A stretch of DNA of 64,000 bases from Cupriavidus sp. WGlv3 (GTDB lineage Bacteria > Pseudomonadota > Gammaproteobacteria > Burkholderiales > Burkholderiaceae), in contig NZ_JALHRX010000005.1 in the NCBI RefSeq assembly GCF_023952475.1, positions 186,001 through 250,000 of the forward strand, given 5' to 3'. The notes below the pieces were generated by a model. It ran no database searches. It saw only the letters and a program-made list of their open reading frames with translations, and was not told where the DNA came from. Below are positions 10,296 through 21,946 of the stretch, piece by piece. How positions within the stretch are numbered: position 1 is the first letter of the stretch; each line of letters begins with the position of its first letter. The translations under genes and the position numbers were made by a program.

Positions 10296-11324
10296 TTAGC
10301 GCCTGGCCTGCTGCTGCGGCCCGGCCCAGCGCGCATCGGCGACCTTGACCGGCTTGGGAATCAGCTTCAGCGCGTGAAACGCATCGGCAATGCGTTGCTG
10401 CTCGGCCAGTACCTCCGCGCTGACCGGGCGCGCGCCATACGAGAAGCGCGACACCGCAAGCGCGAGCACATCGGCCGGCAGCCCGGTTTCACCGGTCAGC
10501 ACCGAGGTGGCGTCCTTGGGGTGCTGTTGCGCCCAGGTGCCAAGCGTCGCCAGTTCCTCCAGGATCAGGCCGACGATTTCCGGCCGGGCCTGGGCATAGG
10601 AGCGCGAGGCCAGGTAGAACTGGTGGTTGCTGACCAAGTTTTTGCCATCCGCGCCGTGGCCATCGACCAGCACGCGCGCGCCCAGCTGCTTCTCGGCGGC
10701 GGCCAGGAACGGGTCCCAGATCACCCACGCATCGACCGCGCCGCGCTCGAAGGCGGCGCGCGCATCGGCCGGCGGCAGGTAGACCGGCTGGATCTCGCCG
10801 TAGGGAATGCCGGCCTGCTCCAGCTGGCGCACCAGCAGGTAATGCACGTTCGAGCCCTTGTTCAGCGCCACGCGCTTGCCGCGCAGGTCGGCCACCGAGC
10901 GCAGCGCCGAGCCCCTGGGCACGACGATGGCCTCGGCCACCGGCGCCGGCGGCTCGTTGCCGACATAGACCAGCTGCGCACCCGCGGCCTGCGCGAAAAT
11001 CGGCGGCGCCTCGCCGACGGTGCCGAAGTCGATGGCGCCGACATTGAGCCCCTCGAGCAACTGCGGTCCCGCCGGAAACTCGGTCCACCTGACGCTGATG
11101 CCTTGCGGCGCCAGGCGCTTCTCAAGCGCGCCGCGCGCCTTCAGCAGCGTCAGCGTGCCGTACTTCTGGTAGCCGATGCGCAGCACCTTGGGGTCGATAT
11201 GGTTCGATTGTGCTTCGGCGTGGCCGGGCAGAATCCCGTAGGCCAGGCCAGTGGCAAGCACCAGCGCTGCGGTGATGAGTCGGCGGCGCTGACTTGCCGT
11301 GCGCAGCGGGTTGGTCGTTGTCAT
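10296..11324 (-). CDS. ssuA: Alkanesulfonate-binding periplasmic protein SsuA
   Basis: 342 residues. A cleavable signal peptide (charged [13 protein letters not shown] then cleavage after ...GHAEA, about residue 38) leads to a periplasmic-binding fold beginning [19 protein letters not shown], the SsuA hallmark. [16 protein letters not shown] and the [12 protein letters not shown] block are ligand-pocket segments of the family. It delivers sulfonates to SsuC/SsuB. The gap of 158 bases after ssuE holds a GC-rich hairpin and may carry a second start point for abundant SsuA production. Confidence 0.95.
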   Translation of the reverse strand: MTTTNPLRTASQRRRLITAALVLATGLAYGILPGHAEAQSNHIDPKVLRIGYQKYGTLTLLKARGALEKRLAPQGISVRWTEFPAGPQLLEGLNVGAIDFGTVGEAPPIFAQAAGAQLVYVGNEPPAPVAEAIVVPRGSALRSVADLRGKRVALNKGSNVHYLLVRQLEQAGIPYGEIQPVYLPPADARAAFERGAVDAWVIWDPFLAAAEKQLGARVLVDGHGADGKNLVSNHQFYLASRSYAQARPEIVGLILEELATLGTWAQQHPKDATSVLTGETGLPADVLALAVSRFSYGARPVSAEVLAEQQRIADAFHALKLIPKPVKVADARWAGPQQQARR

Positions 11325-11442
11325 GTGAAGTCCTCCATGGCCCGCGACGATGTGCTGCGGGCCAGATCGATGTCCGGGATGGTTGCGGCAGCACGCCGCC
11401 CTGCCGGCCCCGCGTGGCGGGTGGCATCGCGTCGCTGCCGTT

Positions 11443-11461
11443 GCGCCGGTCTGGCCGGCGC
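11443..11461 (-). other. GC-rich hairpin between ssuE and ssuA
   Basis: GCGCCGG-TCTGG-CCGGCGC, a perfect 7-base stem with a 5-base loop, 22 bases after the ssuE stop. No T-run follows on the minus strand, so it is more likely an RNA-stabilising or pausing element than a full terminator. Confidence 0.5.
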
Positions 11462-11482
11462 CACTACAGTCAAGCCATCAGT

Positions 11483-12106
11483 TCAGGCGGAACATCGCTC
11501 GGCCACCGCGATCGCGGCGGCGCGGCGGACATGGGCGCCGGGCACCACGTCGAGCGGCACTTCGATGCGGGCATGCGCGAGCGCATCGCGCACGCGCAGC
11601 ACGCCTTCCTCCAGCCGCGCCGTCAGCGCGGCATCGAAGCGCGCCTGGCGTGCGCCGGCGGCATCGACCGCTTCGATCTGCTGGTCCACGGCAAAGATGC
11701 CGGGCAGGATCTGGCGCGAGCCGAGCGCGGCCAGGACCGGCCGCAGCGCATAGTCGATCGCCAGCGCATGCGCCAGGCTGCCGCCGGTGGCGATCGGCAG
11801 CACGATCTTGTCGCGCAGCCCGGTCTGCGGCAGCAGGTCCAGGAAGGCCTTCAGCAAGCCGCTGTAGGCGGCCTTGTAGACCGGCGTGGCCAGTACCACC
11901 ACCTGCGCCTCGGCCATCGCACGCGTGGCGGCATCGATGGCGGGGTCGTCCGTGCGTGCGGCCAGTAGCGGGCCGGCGGGCAGGTCGCGCAGGTCGAGGT
12001 GGCGGGTGCGTTCGCCGGCGGCCTCGAGCGCCGTGCGCAGGTGCGCCAGCACGAGACCTGAGCGGGACTGGGCCGACGGGCTGCCGGAGAGCGTCAGGAT
12101 GGACAT
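11483..12106 (-). CDS. ssuE: NAD(P)H-dependent FMN reductase SsuE
   Basis: 207 residues of flavodoxin-like fold: MSILTLSGSPSAQSRS forms the phosphate-binding loop and ATPVYKAAYSGLLKAFLDLLPQ is the SsuE signature near residues 73-94. It supplies reduced FMN to SsuD. Cysteine is near absent except the last residues. First gene of the ssuEADCB order, 75 bases after sbp, with a strong hairpin in that gap. A C-terminal tail of about 20 residues beyond the E. coli protein is normal for this group. Confidence 0.95.
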   Translation of the reverse strand: MSILTLSGSPSAQSRSGLVLAHLRTALEAAGERTRHLDLRDLPAGPLLAARTDDPAIDAATRAMAEAQVVVLATPVYKAAYSGLLKAFLDLLPQTGLRDKIVLPIATGGSLAHALAIDYALRPVLAALGSRQILPGIFAVDQQIEAVDAAGARQARFDAALTARLEEGVLRVRDALAHARIEVPLDVVPGAHVRRAAAIAVAERCSA

Positions 12107-12125
12107 CGGGCTTCCTTGTTCGGAT

Positions 12126-12174
12126 GGACCGGTCGACGCCGCGGCCGCCCCACGCGGCCCCGGCGCGCCGGTCC
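12126..12174 (-). other. Large intergenic stem-loop between sbp and ssuE
   Basis: Outer arms GGACCGG and CCGGTCC flank inner arms CGCCGCGGCCG and CGGCCCCGGCG (10 of 11 paired) with a 7-base loop. No U-tract follows. Such structures after binding-protein genes often protect the upstream message and lower readthrough, giving more Sbp than SsuE; that role is inferred. Confidence 0.6.
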
Positions 12175-12181
12175 AGGGGTC

Positions 12182-13186
12182 TTATTTCTTGCCGGGCTGG
12201 TAGATCTGGTCGAACGAGCCGCCGTCGGCGAAGTGGGTCTTCTGCGCCTTCTGCCAGCCGCCGAACACCTCGTCGATGGTGAACAGCTTCACCTTCGGGA
12301 AATTGGCGGCGTACTTGGCCGCGACCTTCTGCGAGATCGGGCGGTAGTAGTTCTTCGCCGCGATCTCCTGCCCTTCCTCGGTGTACAGGAACTGCAGGTA
12401 GGCCTCGGCCGCCTTGCGCGTGCCCTTCTTGTCGACCACCTTGTCGACCACCGCCACCGGCGGCTCGGCCAGGATCGACACCGACGGCGCGACGATGTCG
12501 AACTTGTCCGGGCCCAGCTCCTTGATTGCCAGGATCGCTTCGTTCTCCCACGCGATCAGCACATCGCCCAGCCCACGCTCGACAAAGGTCGTGGTCGCAC
12601 CGCGCGCGCCCGAATCCAGCACTGGCACATGCTTGAGCAGTTCGCCGACGAAGTCGCGCGCCTTGGCGTCGTTGCCGCCCGGCTGGCGCAGCGCATAGCC
12701 CCACGCCGCCAGGTAGTTCCAGCGCGCGCCGCCCGAGGTCTTGGGGTTGGGGGTGATCACCTGCACCCCCGGCTTGACCAGGTCGCCCCAGTCCTTGATG
12801 CCCTTGGGATTGCCCTTGCGCACCAGGAACACGATGGTCGAGGTGTATGGCGAGGCGTTGTGCGGCAGGCGCTTCTGCCAGTCCGGCCTGATCAGGCCCT
12901 TCTCGGCGATGGCGTCGATGTCATAGCCCAGCGCCAGCGTGACCACGTCGGCGTCGAGCCCGTCGATCACCGAGCGCGCCTGCTTGCCCGAGCCGCCGTG
13001 CGACTGGCGCACATTCACGGCGTCGCCGCCCTGGGCCTTCCAGGCCTTGGCGAAGGCGGCGTTGACGTCGACATACAGCTCGCGCGTCGGATCGTAGGAA
13101 ACGTTCAGCAGGTTGGCGGCGCTCGCGCTCTGCGCCGCGCTGATTGCTGCCAGCGCAGCCAGGCCGATGGCCAGTTTGCGGATCAT
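12182..13186 (-). CDS. sbp: Periplasmic sulfate/thiosulfate-binding protein Sbp
   Basis: 334 residues with signal peptide [23 protein letters not shown] (cleavage after about residue 23). The mature start [19 protein letters not shown], plus [17 protein letters not shown] and [21 protein letters not shown], are diagnostic of Sbp/CysP proteins that hold sulfate by backbone and hydroxyl contacts. A GGGAGC ribosome site sits 8 bases before the ATG. The permease genes cysTWA lie 7 kb downstream on the same strand, beyond the ssu genes, so sbp heads the whole sulfur block. Confidence 0.95.
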   Translation of the reverse strand: MIRKLAIGLAALAAISAAQSASAANLLNVSYDPTRELYVDVNAAFAKAWKAQGGDAVNVRQSHGGSGKQARSVIDGLDADVVTLALGYDIDAIAEKGLIRPDWQKRLPHNASPYTSTIVFLVRKGNPKGIKDWGDLVKPGVQVITPNPKTSGGARWNYLAAWGYALRQPGGNDAKARDFVGELLKHVPVLDSGARGATTTFVERGLGDVLIAWENEAILAIKELGPDKFDIVAPSVSILAEPPVAVVDKVVDKKGTRKAAEAYLQFLYTEEGQEIAAKNYYRPISQKVAAKYAANFPKVKLFTIDEVFGGWQKAQKTHFADGGSFDQIYQPGKK

Positions 13187-13584
13187 CTTGTGTTGCTCCC
13201 GTCAGTGTCGTGAATGCGCCGTGCGCCTGTTTGCGTGGCCCGCCTGGCGGGGCGGGCTGGTGTCAGGAGCAAGACTACCGACGGGGCAATCCGAACGGAA
13301 CGAAGGGTTTCGCCGATCCTTCGCCGTTTTCTGCATAAGATCCGGCGGAAATATGGGCATACCCGCGATGGGGTGCCAGCGGAACGCCGACCGTGCGCTT
13401 AAGTGGCGCAAACAGCACGCCCAAAAGAAAACGCCCGCACCGGCAAACCGGTGCGGGCGAAGTTTCCATTCTGGAAACGGGTAGACAAGTCATGAAGAGC
13501 GCCCCCGCATCTCCATGACAGGGCAGATCTTATCGGCCCGGCCGCGGCCGCGGCTTGACCCATATCAAGTGCCCGGCAATCGCA
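13187..13584. other. Non-coding gap upstream of sbp
   Basis: No convincing gene. It contains the sbp promoter region (about 13200-13360), with a CATA-N14-TATG dyad at 13334-13355 and a TTCGTTC element shared with the cysT upstream region, and the terminator of the ferritin-like gene. Open frames here cross the terminator hairpin and have no ribosome sites. Confidence 0.6.
13422..13459 (-). terminator. Intrinsic terminator after the ferritin-like gene
   Basis: Perfect 12-base stem CGCCCGCACCGG/CCGGTGCGGGCG with a 4-base loop, followed on the minus strand by TTTTCTTTT. It separates the ferritin-like gene, which ends at 13585, from the sulfur block. Confidence 0.9.
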
Positions 13585-14127
13585 TCAGCCGCCGCCCTGC
13601 CGGCTCAGCAGGTCCGCCATCTCGTCGGCATGCTCCTCTTCCACGGCCAGGATCGATTCCATCAGCCGGCGCGAAGTCGGGTCGCGCTCGCCCAAAAACT
13701 GGATGATCTCCCGGTAGCTGTCGATGGCAATGCGCTCGGCTACCAGGTCTTCCTTGATCATGTCGGTCAGCGAGATGCCGGCCACATACTCCGCATGCGA
13801 GCGGCTGGTCAGCCCGTCCGGGGCAAAGTCAGGCTCGCCGCCCAGTTGCACGATGCGCTCCGCAATCTGGTCGGCATGGCCCTGCTCTTCATTCGAATGC
13901 GCCAGGAATTCATCGGCCACGCTCTTCGAGTTAGGCCCCTTGGCCATGTAGTAATGGCGGCGATAGCGCAGCACGCAAACGATTTCGGTGGCCAGCGCGT
14001 CGTTGAGCAGCTTCAGCACGGTGTCGCGGTCGGCAGCGTAGCCTGCGGTCACCGCCCCTTCGTCGATGTGCTGACGGGCACGCTCGCGCAGGGTCTTGAC
14101 GTCTGTGAGGAAAGGCTTGTCGTTCAT
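13585..14127 (-). CDS. Ferritin-like diiron protein (bacterioferritin/Dps-like)
   Basis: 180 residues from the ATG at 14127 (MNDKPFLTDV). Four-helix bundle with two ExxH iron motifs: Glu48 in ATEIV, E81-Q-G-H84, Glu131 in AERIAIDSYREII, and E163-E-E-H166. This is a complete diiron ferroxidase-type set. Sequence resembles the bacterioferritin-like proteins of Burkholderiaceae rather than classic heme Bfr; whether it stores iron or protects DNA cannot be told. It is monocistronic, with its own terminator 125 bases downstream. A longer frame starting near 14469 crosses the clpB terminator and is rejected. Confidence 0.9.
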   Translation of the reverse strand: MNDKPFLTDVKTLRERARQHIDEGAVTAGYAADRDTVLKLLNDALATEIVCVLRYRRHYYMAKGPNSKSVADEFLAHSNEEQGHADQIAERIVQLGGEPDFAPDGLTSRSHAEYVAGISLTDMIKEDLVAERIAIDSYREIIQFLGERDPTSRRLMESILAVEEEHADEMADLLSRQGGG

Positions 14128-14305
14128 AAAGGGCTCCTGGGGGATGGGGCTGCGTTGGACGCAGCGCCTTGTGCGGAAACTCAACCCTTCTGCAACGCGA
14201 AAAGCGTGCCACTTGGCATCACCCTGCAATCCCTTGGCTGCCGTAGCGCCGTCGCCAATGCCGCGTGAAATATTTGCACGGGTGCGGACCGCATTACACG
14301 GCGAC

Positions 14306-14342
14306 CAAAAAAAGAAAATCCCTGCGCTCGCGCGCAGGGATT
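14306..14342 (-). terminator. Intrinsic terminator of clpB
   Basis: AATCCCTGCGC/GCGCAGGGATT, an 11-base perfect stem with 4-base loop, followed on the minus strand by TTTTCTTTTTTT. A second hairpin without T-run (GCCTCCCC/GGGGAGGC, 14365-14387) sits between it and the clpB stop. Confidence 0.92.
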
Positions 14343-14398
14343 GTGCATGGCAACGCTTGTCCACGCCTCCCCCGTGTGCGGGGAGGCGACGCTCAGCC

Positions 14399-16987
<2,589 letters not shown>

Positions 16988-17095
16988 AAGGATTCCCTCT
17001 CTCGGATAGGTCGTGTCCTGATGCGCGGGCGCTGGCGCCGGCGGCGGTTGCCGGCGCGCCCGTATGCCCTGCCGGACACTCGATGTCATACCGAA

Positions 17096-17123
17096 AGATA
17101 AGGCTTTGCCGTGACATTTCAAG
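17096..17123 (-). promoter_or_regulatory. Sigma-32 (RpoH) type promoter of clpB
   Basis: Minus strand reads CTTGAAA, 13 bases, then CCTTATCT. The -35 is identical to the heat-shock consensus, the spacing is right and the -10 matches 5 of 8 positions of CCCCATNT. It is about 110 bases before the clpB start. Confidence 0.75.
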
Positions 17124-17214
17124 GCCGCATTCCGCACGGAATCGCGCTCTCCGGCGTTGCGCGGCGCGGGCGCGCTGTCGCGGCGGCATGTGATGCCAGC
17201 GATACGCGTGGGGA

Positions 17215-18096
17215 CTACGCGGCGCGGTCTGCGGCCTTGTCGGCGAGGTTGCGCACTAGCACCAGCGACTCGCCCCGCACCACCACCCGGCCGTCCGCGC
17301 CGGTGACCACGCTGGCCAGGTTGACCAGATCCTTGTCCGCGCGCAGCCGCACGATGCGCACCCGCGCCGTCAGCGGCTCGTCCAGCCACGCCGGCGCCGC
17401 CAGCCGCAGCGACTGCTTCATCCACCCGGTGCCGCGCCCGGGCAGCCGGGTGCCGAGCAGGTCCGAGAACATGCCGGCCAGCAGCGGCAGCGGCACCAGC
17501 GGCCCGGCGAAGCCCCGCGCGCGGGCAAAGCCCGCATCGGCGTGGAACGGGTTGTGGTCTTCAGTGAGCGCGATGTACTCGTCCAGGTCCGCCGCGGTGA
17601 AGGCCCGTACCGCGCTCGCCTGCTGGCCCGGACGCAGGCCGTACAGGGCCGCGTCGCCGTCCTGCGCAACCGGGTGCGCTCCGGCTGACTGGCCGGCCAG
17701 TGCCGCTGGACTCGCGTCCGTCAGCCAGCGCGACTCGCCCACGGCCGTCACCCGCGGCGCCTGGCCCGCCCCGGCCGCACAGCTCACCGTGGTGGCGCAG
17801 GCGGCAAGCCCGGCGGGCGCGGGCTGCGCAGACAGCGCAAACCGCACCGCATCGCCAACGAACGCCGGCGCCGGGAACATCAGCGTCTGCGCGACCGGCA
17901 AGGCCGGCCGCGGCAGTTGCCGCGCGCCATGCGCGCACAGCAGCGAGAACAGCAACATGCCGTGCGCCACCGTGGCACCGAAATGCGTGCCACGGGCAAA
18001 GGCCGGATCGCAATGGATCGGGTTGTCGTCGCGCGACAGCGCGGCGAAGCGGTCGAAATCGCGCTGCGACAGCACGCGCGGCGGTTCGTCGTGCAT
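17215..18096 (-). CDS. Double-hotdog MaoC-type (R)-enoyl-CoA hydratase
   Basis: 293 residues; the start at 18096 shares one base with the stop of the upstream hydrolase gene. Two hotdog domains each carry the hydratase-2 motif: [12 protein letters not shown] with [14 protein letters not shown] (residues about 22-57) and [13 protein letters not shown] with [14 protein letters not shown] (about 180-215). Having Asp and His in both halves suggests both could be active, although the second lacks the HG pair. Reaction: reversible hydration of trans-2-enoyl-CoA to (R)-3-hydroxyacyl-CoA. As last gene of the oligomer hydrolase/acyl-CoA synthetase set it could turn (R)-3-hydroxyacyl-CoA into enoyl-CoA for beta-oxidation. 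Confidence 0.85.
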   Translation of the reverse strand: MHDEPPRVLSQRDFDRFAALSRDDNPIHCDPAFARGTHFGATVAHGMLLFSLLCAHGARQLPRPALPVAQTLMFPAPAFVGDAVRFALSAQPAPAGLAACATTVSCAAGAGQAPRVTAVGESRWLTDASPAALAGQSAGAHPVAQDGDAALYGLRPGQQASAVRAFTAADLDEYIALTEDHNPFHADAGFARARGFAGPLVPLPLLAGMFSDLLGTRLPGRGTGWMKQSLRLAAPAWLDEPLTARVRIVRLRADKDLVNLASVVTGADGRVVVRGESLVLVRNLADKAADRAA

Positions 18097-20240
18097 CAGT
18101 CGGGCACCTGTACGGTATTGGCGGTGACGGTGATGGCGTTGCCGGGTGCCGGCGTGGCGGCGAACGGCGGCACGTTGGACGGCAGCAGCGCCGGCGCCGG
18201 GGTGTTGAAGGTGCCGCCGCGCGGCGTGGTCCGCACCACCTGCGACGGCGGCAGCGCCCTGCCCGCGGTCAGGTTGTCGTAGACCGCGTCGAGGGCCCGG
18301 TTCAGGTAGACGTGCAACGGCACATAGCGGTTGCTGTAGCCCGGCACCACGCCGATGAAGGCGTCGAAATGCTGTGCGTTCTCGACCTCCACGTAGGACA
18401 GCTTGCTGGCCACGCCCTCCTGCTGGCGGTTCAGGCCCAGGTAGGGGCGCGAGGTATGGTTGACCGGCAGCAGCGCGTCGCTGCGCCCATGCACGATCAG
18501 CGCCGGCTTGCCGCGCAGGTTGCCGTTGCGCAGCGTCAGCGCCTGGCCGGCCTGCAACGCGAGTGCCGCCGCATCGGATCCGGTCAGCAGGTTGCGCAGG
18601 CAGCTGGCGCCGTCGTAGTTGAGGTCGGCGCGCTGGGTCGAGGCGGACACGGACGGCAGGTTCAGGTAGGGCCCGTGCTGCGGATCGCGGTCGTTGATCA
18701 GCTGGACCGGTGCCTGCGGCGGGATGCCGTTGCCGGTGGCGTACATCGACGCCAGCGGCGCCGGTGCGATCGCAGCGGGCTTCAGGTCGGTCAGCGTGGC
18801 GGCAAAGCTGTAGCCGCACAGCCGGTCGGTCACGCTGGCCTGCGCATAGGCGTTGGCATAGGTGACCGAGATCGCGGCCGCCACGTCGAACGCGGCCAGC
18901 GACGGGTGCAGGTCGTCCGATTCCGCTTCCCAGCCGGCGGCGCGCAGCGCCTGCAGCGCGCTGGCGCTCTGCTGGTCGGTGTTGGCGCCGGTGACCAGCC
19001 CTTTCTCGGCCAGCGTCTGGCAGCGCGCGGCGAAGAACGGCGCCATGGTGGGATTGGTGTAGAACGGCGCCTGGGTCAGCGCGGTGGCGCGCCCGGCGCA
19101 GTGCTGCAGCAGGTTGGCGGTGGTGGTGTAGTCGTACAGCGTCAGGCCCGAGGCCGGCACCTGTGCCGCGCCGCGACGCACCACGATGCCGGTGTTGGGC
19201 GGCATGTTCAGGTTGGGCTCGGCCACCGCCACGCCGTCGATCAGGCCGCCGGCATCCTGCTCGGCGGCCGCCACGGCGGCGCCGCCGCCATTGGACACGC
19301 TCGATGCGATCACCAGCACCTTGTCCTGGTCCAGCGTGCGCTGGCGCGTGCCGTTGGCCGACACCGCGCCGACGCGGTCATTGATGGCCCACAGCGCAAA
19401 CTCCACCGCCTGCAGCGTGAACTTGCCCCAGTCCTTCTCCGGGTTGCGCTGCGAATGCGCGTGCTTGAACGCCAGCCGGTGCGGGTTGGCGGCGGTGAAT
19501 TCCGCCAGCGAGGTGGCACCTGCCGGCGCGGCGAAGTGCGCGTTCTTGCCGGCGGCCGCGCGCGTGGTGCGGGTGCCGTCGATCAGCGGCACCGTGTCGG
19601 TATCGAGGTCATGCGGTGCGGCGCCGGTGCCCTTGTCGGTATAGGCCACCGCGCAGCCGCGCTTCAGCCCCCATTCGCCGGTGCCGATGGCACCATAGAC
19701 CCCGCGCGAGCCGGACGAGGTCGCGGTGATCAGGCATGGCGTGGCGGGGTTGAACGTGGTCGGTATCTGCACCAGCATGGTCACGTTCTGCTGGCCGGAG
19801 CCGTCATCGGAGTAGGCCACGTACTCGACGCCCGCGACCTTGCCCTCCGACGCGGTGATATTGCCCTGCGCATCGACGTTGGGCCCATAGAGCGAGCCAT
19901 AGCCGCCGCCGGCACTGGTGTCGACAATGGCGCGATAGTTGGTATAGATCGCATAGCGCCGCAGTTCCGCCGCGGTCGGTGCGGCCGGGTTGAGCGGCAG
20001 TGGCGCCGTGCTGCTGGCCAGGCCGTCCTTGCCCAGGCCTGCGGTCAGCAGGTCGTCGGTGGCGCCGTCGTAGCTGCTGATGGTGACTGCGCCGATATAG
20101 GCGGGCTTGGCATTGGGCTTGCCGCCATTGCCGTTGTCGTCGTCGCCCGAGCCGCATGCGGCCAGCATCGATGCGGCCGCCGCCAGCGCCGTGAGCCTGA
20201 GGCCGCGGTGCCGCCGCGGCGAATGCTGCGTGGATTGCAT
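18096..20240 (-). CDS. phaY: D-(-)-3-hydroxybutyrate oligomer hydrolase, lipoprotein
   Basis: 714 residues. Signal peptide with lipobox LAAC (Cys29), so it is membrane-anchored after export; the linker after it is Gly/Asp/Asn-rich. The nucleophile Ser316 lies in SVSNG, the pattern of the hydroxybutyrate-dimer hydrolase family (PF10605), and ALIVHGRSDALLPVNH and NAQHFDAF near the C-terminus fit the Asp and His of the triad. The family splits 3-hydroxybutyrate dimers and oligomers from PHB breakdown to monomers. Placement behind an ABC importer and an acyl-CoA synthetase suggests use of oligomers from outside the cell. Periplasmic or surface location cannot be decided from sequence. Confidence 0.9.
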   Translation of the reverse strand: MQSTQHSPRRHRGLRLTALAAAASMLAACGSGDDDNGNGGKPNAKPAYIGAVTISSYDGATDDLLTAGLGKDGLASSTAPLPLNPAAPTAAELRRYAIYTNYRAIVDTSAGGGYGSLYGPNVDAQGNITASEGKVAGVEYVAYSDDGSGQQNVTMLVQIPTTFNPATPCLITATSSGSRGVYGAIGTGEWGLKRGCAVAYTDKGTGAAPHDLDTDTVPLIDGTRTTRAAAGKNAHFAAPAGATSLAEFTAANPHRLAFKHAHSQRNPEKDWGKFTLQAVEFALWAINDRVGAVSANGTRQRTLDQDKVLVIASSVSNGGGAAVAAAEQDAGGLIDGVAVAEPNLNMPPNTGIVVRRGAAQVPASGLTLYDYTTTANLLQHCAGRATALTQAPFYTNPTMAPFFAARCQTLAEKGLVTGANTDQQSASALQALRAAGWEAESDDLHPSLAAFDVAAAISVTYANAYAQASVTDRLCGYSFAATLTDLKPAAIAPAPLASMYATGNGIPPQAPVQLINDRDPQHGPYLNLPSVSASTQRADLNYDGASCLRNLLTGSDAAALALQAGQALTLRNGNLRGKPALIVHGRSDALLPVNHTSRPYLGLNRQQEGVASKLSYVEVENAQHFDAFIGVVPGYSNRYVPLHVYLNRALDAVYDNLTAGRALPPSQVVRTTPRGGTFNTPAPALLPSNVPPFAATPAPGNAITVTANTVQVPD

Positions 20241-20378
20241 GTCAACCTCCTTCTATCGCCCCGTGCCGGGGCCGTCGAGACCTACGTCGATGGGAGACTG
20301 CGAAAGACTGCAAGGATTGCAAGGACTGCGACCGCGAACAACGGGAACAACGTCGAACCTGGGGGACTGGTGCGCGCC

Positions 20379-21932
20379 TCAGCCGCTGTTGCCGGCAACG
20401 TCCGCACGCAGCTTGTGCTTTTCCACCTTGCCGGACGGCGTGCGCGGCAGCGCGTCGAGAAAGCGCACCTGGCGCGGCACCTTGTAGCCGGCCAGGTGCG
20501 CCTTGCAGTGGGCAATCACGGCATCCGCGTCCAGCGCGGCACCCGGGCTCAGCACCACCAGCGCCATGCCGACCTCGCCCCAGCGTGGGTCCGGCGTGCC
20601 GATCACCGCGGCCTCGGCCACGCCCGGCAACTGGAACAGCACGTTCTCGACCTCGGCCGGATAGACGTTCTCGCCGCCCGAGATGAACATGTCCTTGGCG
20701 CGGTCGACGATGTAGTAGTCGCCGTCCTCATCGCAATAGGCGATGTCGCCGGAATGCAGCCAGCCGTCGCGCAGCGCCTGCGCGGTGGCCTCGGGCAGGT
20801 TCCAGTAGCCCGGCGTCACGCCCGGCCCCTTGATCAGCAGTTCGCCGCGCTCGCCAGGGCCTACGTCCACGCCGAGCGGATCGACGATGCGGGTCAGCAT
20901 CGATCCCACCGGCTTGCCGATGCTGCCGAGCTTGCGGCGCGCGGTGTCCTCGTCGCAAACGAAGACCGTGGGGCCGGTCTCGGTCATGCCGAAGCCGAAG
21001 CGGATGGTCACGCCCTTGGCCAGGTAGGCTTCCAGCAGTGGCCGTGGCACCGGCGAGCCGCCGGCCGCCATATTGCGCACGCCGGACAGGTCCGCCTGCG
21101 CGAAGCGCGGATGCTGGCTCAGGAACAGGTACACCGACGGCACCGCGAAGAACATGGTGATGCCCGCGCCGCTGCGGCGGTCGAGCCGGTCCAGCACGGC
21201 CTGCGGCTCGAACTGCCGCATGATGTGCACCGTGCCGCCGGCGTGCAGCACCGGGTTGGCGTACAGGTTCAGGCCGCCGGTATGGAAGAACGGCAGCACG
21301 TTGAGGAACACGTCGTCGCGCGTGATCTGGTTGGCCAGCATCGCGTTGACGGCGTTGAAGAAAACCATGCCGTAGGTCTGGATCACGCCCTTGGGCTTGC
21401 CGGTGGTGCCGGAGGTGTACAGCAGGTGCCAGACTTCGCTCTCGTCGCGGCACGGCATCTCGATGATGCGGCCGGACGCGGCATCGAGCACGGCCTCGTA
21501 TTCGGTCCAGCCGCCGGGCACGTCGGCGGCCTCGTCATCGGCCAGGTGCAGCACCGCGCGCAACGGCATGGCGCGGGCCAGTTCCGCCGCCACGCCGAGG
21601 AAGCCGTCGCCAGCCACCAGCACTTGCGGCGTGCAGTCGTGCAGGATCGGCAGCAGTTCGGCCGCGGGCAGGCGCCAGTTCAGGCACACCATCACCATGC
21701 CGGCCTTGGCGCAGCCATACAGCATCTCGAGATAGTCCGAGCTGTTGTGCGCCAGCACCGCCACGCGCGTGCCCGGTGCCAGGCGCAGATGGTCGCGCAG
21801 GTATTCGGCAAAGCGGCTGGCGCGCTCGTCGACGTGGCGATAGGTCACGTGGCGGCCGCTCTCCACGTCCACCAGCGCGACCTTGTCGGGGCAATGCTGC
21901 GCGTTCCGGTGCAGCCAGTCGATCACGTACAT
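20379..21932 (-). CDS. AMP-forming acyl-CoA synthetase
   Basis: 517 residues of the ANL superfamily. P-loop YTSGTTGKPKG (about 171-181), GFGMTETGP (about 305), GWLHSGDIAY (about 385), and the C-terminal lysine motif TPSGKVEKHKL (about 505). It makes an acyl-CoA from a carboxylic acid, ATP and CoA. The acid is not defined by sequence; the neighbours argue for a short hydroxy- or fatty acid delivered by the LivKGFHM-type importer. It starts 14 bases after livM, and phaY follows after 138 bases. Confidence 0.93.
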   Translation of the reverse strand: MYVIDWLHRNAQHCPDKVALVDVESGRHVTYRHVDERASRFAEYLRDHLRLAPGTRVAVLAHNSSDYLEMLYGCAKAGMVMVCLNWRLPAAELLPILHDCTPQVLVAGDGFLGVAAELARAMPLRAVLHLADDEAADVPGGWTEYEAVLDAASGRIIEMPCRDESEVWHLLYTSGTTGKPKGVIQTYGMVFFNAVNAMLANQITRDDVFLNVLPFFHTGGLNLYANPVLHAGGTVHIMRQFEPQAVLDRLDRRSGAGITMFFAVPSVYLFLSQHPRFAQADLSGVRNMAAGGSPVPRPLLEAYLAKGVTIRFGFGMTETGPTVFVCDEDTARRKLGSIGKPVGSMLTRIVDPLGVDVGPGERGELLIKGPGVTPGYWNLPEATAQALRDGWLHSGDIAYCDEDGDYYIVDRAKDMFISGGENVYPAEVENVLFQLPGVAEAAVIGTPDPRWGEVGMALVVLSPGAALDADAVIAHCKAHLAGYKVPRQVRFLDALPRTPSGKVEKHKLRADVAGNSG

Positions 21933-21946
21933 GGGCTAGCCTCCGC

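Noticed and set aside
13275..13493. A 72-codon minus-strand frame before sbp
   Set aside because: It passes through a strong terminator hairpin and has no ribosome site.
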